64,000 nt of DNA from Litoditis marina (Eukaryota; Nematoda; Chromadorea; Rhabditida; Rhabditidae): positions 6,051,690 to 6,115,689 of the forward strand of contig OZ038440.1 in the NCBI GenBank assembly GCA_964036275.1, in the 5' to 3' direction. Position numbers and translations under genes: made by a program. The notes beneath the pieces were generated by a model. It had not been told where the DNA came from, made no database searches, and saw nothing but the letters and a program-made list of their open reading frames with translations. Below, one piece after another: positions 56,601-64,000 of the stretch (position 1 is the stretch's first letter; every line of letters starts with the position of its first letter).

Positions 56601-58418
56601 TTTGGGAGAAAACGATAGAACCGACGATCAAACCCCAAATGAAGGTGGAAAACGCCTCGAAGAGGAAGGTTCGCGAGACCTCCGCGGTGGGGGGTCGTAC
56701 CACCAAAACAGTCTGAACTACTCTATAGTGCGATGGTTGGTGTATACTGTATATCTCAATTAATAATGTGTAAAAACACATATGAAGTATCGAGCATTCC
56801 TGCATGCATCATTTACAATTTTTTGAATGCCCAGGTCTTCTCATATGTTCAACGAGTACAAAGGCGGACCTATACTGAACAATGCAGCTGACTTCGAACA
56901 ATTAAAGCGCAGATAGAAACGGGTATGAACCAGAGAAACATTCGGAAGACGTATTCTAGTTTGACCATCGAACTACTTCATACACCCTGGCAACTTCATT
57001 TTTAGAAATCCGATATTGGCACAAATATATAAAGTATAAATGTTCCTAATATAAACGGTAATAACCGTCTCACATCCACATATCTGGTGGGAAAGGAGAA
57101 TATGGCTGCCTCTCGTCGTCCTACCGTAATCCGCATTGCGATTCCACATAAATCAATTATACCTGAATGAAAAATATTAATTTATGCAAGAGGGTCTACA
57201 AATTTAGTATTAAAACCCAATAAACATTAAGAAAGAAAGCGTTTTGGTGACCCGAAGAACGGTAGGTTAACATTGCATCTTTTGTCTTGTTCTGTTGTGT
57301 TTGTAGTTGGATACCGCTACTTTTCAATTGTAGTCCAAGAAAAATATGCGTACTTCAATAAAACTGCGGCGCATAGGCTGTAGGCTTCTCTCTACCTTAA
57401 CCAACCTTCTTTGATTAGACGTGTAATCCCATCGAAACTTCCATTTTCCAGCCTTTCTCCGAAATTATTCGCTGATTCTCCGTAATCCTCAATATTGACC
57501 TGAAATAATGCTGGTATGAACTGAAAAACGTATTGATATCCCCACACCCTGATCAAAAACAATGTTTTGTATGCCGTCAAGGTTGCTGTGAGGGCTCGTG
57601 TCAGACAGGCAGCGATATAGTTGTCGCTCAAAGAAAGGCGGGGGTATACTGCATATCTCACTTTATGATGTGTATATACGATTCGTACACATATATACGA
57701 TTCGTCGACAACGTTGGTATACGCCCAGTTGCTATAGTGGTTAGAGTCCGCCCCTCCCAAAGTTTTGGGCCCGGTTCGAGTCTCACATGAGGCGGATATT
57801 CTATAAATTTGGCACGAACTATACATGTTGTTTTCAACTGCTGTGTATGTAGTTGAATCCCCCTGTTTTCAGTTTTAATTCGTAATTTCTGCTGTGAGAG
57901 CGGATCAAACTATAACCTAACTTATGTCACATAGAGTATATTAAACACCAGTAAAACAAGTATTAACAAATACTAACAAACTCATACGGTTCGCCGATTA
58001 TTTTGAATATAATTTGCATGATTTCAATCTCAGCTCCCGGGTTTCGGCAGACTTTTTTGTTGAAACAAGGCCGGACGTCATGATCCATTGTGGCAACTCC
58101 CACCCGATAGGGAGGCATGGTCTGAAAAGGAACTATACTGTTAGTTTAGTCAATTGCACAGTCACGTGAAACATGGAGTTAACACAGCAGAACTCAGAGA
58201 CGTGCCATGACAAAGTGCACGATGCCTCATTGGGATGCGAACTTCACGTGACCATTCAGTTGACTTCTAGTATATAGAGTTTGTTCAGAAGAACCCCATA
58301 CTGTACATCTATAGGGAGCGACCAAATCTTCGTTGTAGTTTGATCTCTCTGCACTTACGCCGTGAACAACTAGTTTTGACCGAAAACCACAAACACAGCA
58401 AAATACGACAACATGCAC
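53627..58418 (-). CDS. Small ionotropic glutamate receptor-like membrane protein
   Basis: Nine exons (minus): 58418-58359 (tentative start), 58121-57978, 57499-57406, 57162-57074, 56712-56548, 55994-55841, 55471-55315, 55068-54913, 53960-53627; 1353 nt with stop, 450 residues (430 without the first exon). All phases close. No N-terminal ATD. The ligand-binding half S1 begins PPYRVGVATMD (about 22-32) and includes ESANNFGERL and CGIAMRITVGRREAAIFSFP, where an arginine faces the expected ligand carboxylate site. TM1 is STFIWGLIVGSIVFSQILF, followed closely by IMLFMSMMCIVDELYQGIMF and ANLAS (M3, with ANLA as in the SYTANLAAFL motif). S2 follows, then a last TM (YTIIFYGVSLVVFLLEIVF) and a Ser/Thr-rich tail. 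Likely a nematode IR/iGluR-type chemosensory or synaptic receptor; ligand unknown. Minus AATAAA at 53568. The first exon is weak. Confidence 0.85.
54390..54835. repeat. 450 bp interspersed repeat, copy 1 (iGluR-like last intron)
   Basis: Collinear with 60450-60890: TTTCAACCATCGATAGCAGCC, GGAAAGTTTCCAACAGC, CTGGGTATTGAACTCA, GCCCACAAGCAG, AAAAAGTTGTTTAAATTA, GCAAGCTGCCAG and GATGGGTGAAACGAACTATA in the same order. Confidence 0.8.
57618..57827 (+). mobile_element. tRNA-derived SINE-like element (iGluR-like intron)
   Basis: TAGTTGTCGCTCAAAGAAAGG, ATACTGCATATCTCACTTTATG, GTTGCTATAGTGGTTAGAGTC (box A), CCCGGTTCGAGTCTC (box B), tail ATAAATTTGGCACGAACTATAC. Same subfamily as the minus-strand copy at 4757-4978. 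Confidence 0.72.
58138..58275. mobile_element. Family B MITE, copy 10
   Basis: TACTGTTAGTTTAGTCAATTGCACAGTCACGTGAAAC...CACGTGACCATTCAGTTGACTTCTAGTATA. Lies between the tentative first exon and exon 2 of the iGluR-like gene. Confidence 0.8.
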
Positions 58419-59856
58419 CGTGTAAACCGCTGTGTTTGTAGTTGGATCCCGTCACATTTCGAATCAAATCAAATATTTATTACACAGTGGGTAATAACGG
58501 AACGAAAGTTTGAAACGTGAAACATTTCAGTTGTTATTCTGAAACTGTGTCGTGCTCGCAGATCAAGTTACGTTTCAGACATGATCATTCTTGAACCTTA
58601 TAATTTGGGTTCCATAAAAATGTTAAAGTAGGACGATTATGTGGTCCAATCGCAACGCTTCAGTCCTTTAAACTGCAATACATTTTTCAATTGCAGTTTA
58701 AAGGACCGTTGACACGGGATTGGTCCACATAATCGTCCTTCTTTAAGTGTTCGAAATCTGTTTGATACATACAAGTTGGGCCACAACAAAATTAGATAAC
58801 AAGAAAAAAGCAACTCAACTTAAATGTAAATTCAACTTTTTAATTGAAGTTTTAATTCGAACAATCGGAGAAGGAAGTATTCTGACCGACCAGAACACAA
58901 AAAATGCTTGAACCACAATTAAAAACACTCTTCTAATTGGAAACTTAATCTGTTTCGGAGTAGGCGTGAAATTTCACATGATGGTGGCCTAATTATGATC
59001 GAACCTAAAACACCTCACCTTTTTCCATAATCACTTTCAAGTTCGCTGAAAATTCAAATTTTTCTGATGTGGTGAAAATATAGTTTTCGTAGTTCAGGAT
59101 GGTTTGGAAATATGTAGACGAAACCTTTTAAGGCCAACATTTTATCTGACCGGCTTTTCGGTAATCCTCTTTTCAGGAAATCAGTCGGTAACCTGAAGGT
59201 AACCAAAAACCCAGCTACGAAAAATGCGTAATTTATTTCTATCAGGTTCTTACCATAACTTTAGCTGATTCACTTTACTTTGACACCGCAACGATGTGAG
59301 TCGGGTAGAAGCAACATTTTTCTGCCTATTTTTGATCACGCTAAGTTACAAAAACAAAATAAAGACAAATTCATAGTTTTTTTGGCAAAATCAACAACGA
59401 AGGAAAATATTAGGAAACAGATTTGAAATTTTGAATTTATCTCCCACAAATCTTGTATGTATGGCAGAACTTGGCATACAATAGACCAAATGAAGCAAAC
59501 AGCTTGTCAGTTCGATAAAATTCTCTCAGCATGAAATAAACAATTATGTACATAACGGAACACCCAAAAGTGAGAAGACAACTCAGAGAAGAGATCAACA
59601 GAACAAAATTATGAGATGAACAATTTCGAGTTGTGATAGAGAATTAATGAAATCAATCATGAGAAAAACTCTCTTTCTGACTTTGCAACAAATTGAAATA
59701 ACAAATTTAAAGATTCCAATCATTTTCTCCAGGAATCTTGCTAGAAGTCGTGTTTCTCCGATTTTGACACAGCATAAAAATCCAAAACCTGCAAATTGAT
59801 ACTATACACTGAGTCTTTAGAATAAAAACACAAAATTTATCGCTGGTGCGGTAAAC
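58419..59856. other. Region between iGluR-like gene and the last recognised cyclin K exon
   Basis: Contains a family A MITE (58618-58748), a GGTAACC-type stretch (59130-59220), and possibly the unfound 3' end of cyclin K. An exon-like segment lies at about 59012-59038 (minus, ELESDYGK between TTTTCAG and GTGAGG), but its phase does not fit the cyclin exon as I placed it. Confidence 0.5.
58618..58748. mobile_element. Family A MITE, copy 12
   Basis: TGTTAAAGTAGGACGATTATGTGG...CCACATAATCGTCCTTCTTTAAG. One of the best preserved copies, with TTAA at both ends. Confidence 0.88.
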
Positions 59857-62800
59857 CCGAAATCTGAAACCGCATATGTCTTTCAGTCCAGGTAATTCAT
59901 GATCGACCTGCAATATTACATTTGCTAATAAAACACTGACCGCATGACAAATTCGCTCAACTATGGCTGGACTTAGATTGAGAACAAACTCTTCCCACCA
60001 GTCATCTTTTGCCTGAAATCAAAGGATTAACTTTAGAGGAGGTAGAGCATTTAACACGTAACATGTACCGCATAGTAGTTGATTTTATTCACAATTCTTA
60101 GGGAAAAGTAATTATAAGAGAGCCGCCCAAATAATCCCAAAATCCCATATAAGCATTTTATGCAACTAATAGCATAACGCTGAAGAACGTAAGGGAACGA
60201 AAACAATGAGAGCTTTCGTATGAGCGTAAAACTTCGGAAAAAACAATTAATTAGAAAAAGTTCAATATTTTTTTTTCAATTTTTCACCCCCAACGCAATA
60301 ACTTGAACAAAACACACCTTATAACCGTTCGGTTCAGCGCTCGACATGGTGAAGGCTAGATGCAACATTGAGATGGCAATTACCTGCAAACCCGTAACTT
60401 TAGGACGAGTGAGTTGGATATAGTCAGTTTGCATTTACCATCCAAGCATGTAGAGTTCGTTTCAAACATCGATAGAAGCCCAGTACGGTAAAGTTCAGTG
60501 GGCGGTGTCAACTGTGTTGGAAACTTTTCAACAGCTAACAGCCTACTCAAAATTGTTGCCCAAGCTGGGTATTGAACTCAGCTGGGATAGGTGACGCGGC
60601 GCTCACAAGCAGCCTTCCATCTGAGGATCTGAGCATGCTTGACCAAACCCCAAAGTAAGAACGGTGATATCCAACGATCAAGCTGATTTTATTGCACAAA
60701 AAGTTGTTTAAATTATTTCATGATTATGTATTGACACTTTGAACACAAATTATGTGCAAAAATCTCAAAATAACACTTTCTGAATTTTTATTCGTAATTA
60801 AGAGCTATTGCAAGCTGCCAGCCTGCAATATAAGGTTAGATCAGGCCAGCGTGGCTGCCTACTAACGATGGGTGAAACGAACTATACTAAAATCTCAAAA
60901 GCTCAAGTCAATTAAATAATATCAGTCCACCGTCATCAGGGGTGCCCACAGGTTGCACCCCGTTCAACTTTTGTAGAGGAGGGGGTTCGTAAAATCGTAA
61001 AGGTCCGGCGAAATGTCGAAATTGGGGTGATTTTTGCGTTTTTCGGTGGATTTTGTTCTAATTTCCCGACATATGTACACGTTTTCGACAAATTTATTAG
61101 TTTTAGAGGGGAACGGTCGTACCGGCTGCGAGGCCGGTCAACTTTGTGGTCACCCCTGACCGTCACACACAAAGGGACACTTTTAAATACAATCGAGAAC
61201 ATGCTAAACTGATATTGTGACAATTTGATACACTAACCTGCGGTTCCCATTTCAAAGCCAACGTTGTGGAGATACTGTCATTAACGAAGGCCCAGGCTGT
61301 CTGCACGAATCTACTCGACTGGAAACAAATTATATCAAAAGTCAAACGTTGTGATCAGAAACATTTACTCATTTGTTTTTGAACCTAACCGTATATTGTT
61401 CTTGGATATTGAAAGAAAACAGCAATGTGGTGAAGCTCAGGAAGTTGAGCGAAGTCAGTTGAGAAGAACAATAAGATGAGCTAACATGTAACATATGAGA
61501 ACAGGGAGAGAAAACCACAACCCAGAATTGAACATGGAACTTTTTGTTTATCTGTCACAAAATCTCTGAATGTTTTTTGTATATGAAACATGAATGATGT
61601 CAAAAAACTTACCACCTCTCTGCTCAAATTGTGCTTCTTCACATATTCGATGAGATACTTGTACGGATGATCAACCTGTAGGTCGAACTTCAGCGTTTGG
61701 AGAAGCAAACGCTCGAGACCCATCACTTCATCCTGGAATACAATACAAACATCGAACAAATTACAGAACAAGTTATACAAGTCACAGAAAAACACTTTTT
61801 GAAATTTGTTTGAAACGACTTCTCCCCTCGTCTCGTCAAAGTTCCATCTCTGTTCAAAGATGAAGCGGGTAGGTGTTGCTTCACACAATGATAAACCCAG
61901 GGGTGAACAAAATGTTGACCGACCCCACCGCCGGTACGACCCCTCTCCTCAAAAAAAATAGAAATTCGCCGAAAAATACGAAATTATTCTTCAAAATTGC
62001 GAGAATTTCAGGAAAATCTGCAAAAATCACCATTATTTCTGAAATTTTTCGGCCTGTTGGAGCCTTTTACGACCCCCTCCCCTTAAAATTGTTGCACGCG
62101 TGCAACTTGTGGTCACCCCTGGATAAACCACAGTCTCAGTCACACAGTCAATCAGTTGCCTATCCAGCTATCCACCGCCAAACACCGGAGACCGAGCCTA
62201 TGCATACCTGAACAACTTTTTGATCCCCAGAGAAATACATGGGAAACTTTTCGGCGCCCGCCCTGCAGATGTCACGGCACTTCTTCGGAGTTTCTTCCAC
62301 TTTTCCCGCCAAGAACAAACAAGCTAGTGCAGTCCACTGAAAATCCAAACTTTGTCCCTTTTTATTAAATTAAAATAAGTATGTAAGCCAATTTCAATTA
62401 TGAAGATGAACTGATGCACCCTTTAAGTGGATTGCATGTGACTGTTCCATAATTATGGAGAGCAACGAAAACCAAAATATCGTTTGAAAGTCGCATCTAT
62501 GATTCATTCAAAATTTCAAAAGTGATTCGTTCGTTCCTATTCCTATTGTGGCTAAACATAAGTTGATTTAGTTCAAACGAAATAGGAAAGATTGTAGAAT
62601 CGGATGACTATTGCAGACCAATCAGAGAAATGTGTTCAACCAACATAGACTTTCATAATGTGTACTCACATGTTTTGGGATGTCTTGAAATGCGTGGGAC
62701 ATATAGAAGCGATGAAAGTACAGTCCAGCAGTAGCGAGGGTTGGATGAGCTTTCCTATAAGTGATAAGGACTGAGGTAAAATTTTAGTTTAGCAAAACTA

Positions 62801-63610
62801 GTGCAATTATTCACCCAGCTGTGGAACATGTGAAAATGTGTACAGTTACCTAATGTTGTATGTTGACCATAAAATATCAACATTATAGTTGACATGTTTA
62901 TCGTTATTTGAAACTTGGGAGTAGACAAAGACGACAGTGTGATCCAATATGCGTTTTGCGTTGAGCGAATGAATAACGACAAGAGTAATGTTGTGAATAA
63001 GAAATAATGAACTCACAGTCTGAGGAGCGGGCCAACTTCCATTATGATCTTGCAGCCTTCTCTTCTATTTTTCTCTTCCACGGATTGAGACATACCCTTA
63101 CGTATCGACGGAGTGTCCTGAAACCCAATGTTTTGTTTGAACTTCAATATTCCAGCCAGCTGCCACTCATTAACATTAAATACAAACTGGCACTAAAGTT
63201 ATGTGATTTTTGGTTTGAAAGACGAGTACATACCGCATGTGCTAATAGTTTGTTACACGTTTCACGCGCTTGTGGACCCTTCCGACACTTTGTAATTATA
63301 ATTTCCCAGTTTTTCAACATACACAACCTTCAACCCATTGTGAAGCTCTCATAACATATACTTTCCCTTGGTGCTCTCTCTGGCCTCTTCAATAAACAAT
63401 CCACATAGAAGTTTTACACTTTTTTCTTATTTCTACCAGTTCAAGTCCATGTTTACATTAAACAACACCTTGGTTCAGTTTTGTTGGTGGAGAAAATGTT
63501 TTTATCGTTCGACAAGTAAAGTACAGTGAAATTTACATTCAATTTACATCGGAAAGCGGACTGACCTTGAGAGCATCCTCCGGAAAAATCCACCCTCGAG
63601 TTTGATACAT
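59857..63610 (-). CDS. ccnk-1: Cyclin K (3' end not resolved)
   Basis: Nine exons (minus): 63610-63566, 63117-63017, 62754-62670, 62336-62208, 61732-61613, 61318-61238, 60383-60318, 60012-59941, 59907-59857 (last edge uncertain); about 250 residues. The first cyclin box has [39 protein letters not shown]. The [39 protein letters not shown] and TTLALKWEP stretches follow human cyclin K closely, more than cyclin T. WWEEFV and ERICHA close the second fold. Cyclin K binds CDK12/CDK13-type kinases that phosphorylate the RNA polymerase II CTD during elongation. ATTTACAG five bases before the ATG is a good spliced-leader acceptor. There is no long proline-rich tail as in vertebrates. The C-terminal exon or exons after 59857 remain open. 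Confidence 0.9.
60450..60890. repeat. 450 bp interspersed repeat, copy 2 (cyclin K upstream of exon 7 donor side)
   Basis: Same order of landmarks as 54390-54835, in the cyclin K intron between exons 6 and 7. No coding capacity. Confidence 0.8.
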
Positions 63611-63844
63611 CACAACTGTAAATATTCAGTTACTACTATCTATGATAACCAAAATTTGAGTTTGGGAACCAGCAAAAAAAACCTGCTCACGGATCTTTTG
63701 TTCGATGTCCTTATTCTGTGAACAATGATGTACTCATTTTTTGCATTCTAATAATTCTGATCCTCAAGCTGCTTAATTAAATTAATTAAACAAGGAAACA
63801 AAACGTTTTAAATAGTGAGATGAGGCGAGAAGACTAAAATGCAA

Positions 63845-63985
63845 TCCGCACGTGCCCGTTCCTTTTAAACACCACCACTGACGCATTTTCGATCTCACGT
63901 GGAACAAATTTGCCATCGACTTTTGAGAGAGGGTCTGAGCCTACGTAGTGGCAGTCCGTTTTACAATCTTAGGGTTGTGACGTCA
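63845..63985 (-). other. Possible last exon of a gene entering from the right edge
   Basis: An open minus-strand stretch reads SDPLSKVDGKFVPREIENAS then VVVFKRNGHVRIAF and a stop near 63839. The composition is coding-like, and an AG (CTACGTAG) lies at its start. It is too short to assign, and its upstream exons would be beyond the window. Confidence 0.35.
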
Positions 63986-64000
63986 TAGGGGCCGCATTTC

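Noticed and set aside
57392..57826. 144-codon minus-strand frame
   Set aside because: Only its first part (57406-57499) is a real exon of the iGluR-like gene, in a different phase choice; the rest is intron and SINE.
61481..61888. 135-codon minus-strand frame as a single exon
   Set aside because: Only 61613-61732 is cyclin K exon 5, bounded by good splice sites; the flanking parts are intron.

Overview
The window looks like nuclear DNA from a nematode of the Caenorhabditis type. The evidence is many small exons with short GT-AG introns and pyrimidine-rich TTTCAG acceptors, several acceptors a few bases before a start codon (as expected for spliced-leader trans-splicing), and nematode-expanded families: Sri, Srh and Srg-superfamily serpentine chemoreceptors and transthyretin-like secreted proteins. 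I rebuilt the genes by joining exons by hand. For each gene called complete, all exon phases close and the sum is a multiple of three.

Layout. 0.7-5.2 kb: sri-type receptor (-). 6.9-8.8 kb: 179-residue gene of unknown family (-). 9.9-12.5 kb: Stum/SPEC3-family membrane protein (-). 15.5-17.5 kb (+) and 17.8-19.8 kb (-): two transthyretin-like secreted proteins, tail to tail. 22.3-25.0 kb: rearranged pieces of a serpentine receptor and a protein kinase, plus a decayed reverse-transcriptase element. 26.9-28.3 kb: fragment of a kelch-repeat gene with an in-frame stop (-). 30.4-35.9 kb: complete PP1-type phosphatase (-). 39.5-43.0 kb: srh-type receptor (+). 44.3-48.8 kb: compact TKL-like protein kinase (+). 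49.2-52.2 kb: Srg-superfamily receptor (-). 53.6-58.4 kb: small ionotropic-glutamate-receptor-like protein (-). 59.9-63.6 kb: cyclin K (-). A possible last exon of another gene lies at the right edge.

The space between and inside genes is full of repeats: about 12 copies of a TTAA-flanked palindromic MITE (family A), about 10 copies of a TA-flanked MITE (family B), three other foldback families, tRNA-derived SINE-like elements, a 1.1 kb repeat present twice, long G/C tracts, and a 100 bp (CT)n run.

There is no sign of an operon or dedicated multi-gene pathway. The window reads as a chemosensory-gene-rich region with a few conserved genes (cyclin K, PP1, Stum). The most interesting points are family A insertions placed at splice sites and at a start codon, a reiterated splice acceptor at the Stum 3' end, the shuffled kinase/receptor duplicate, and a glutamate-receptor-like protein with no room for a normal pore loop.
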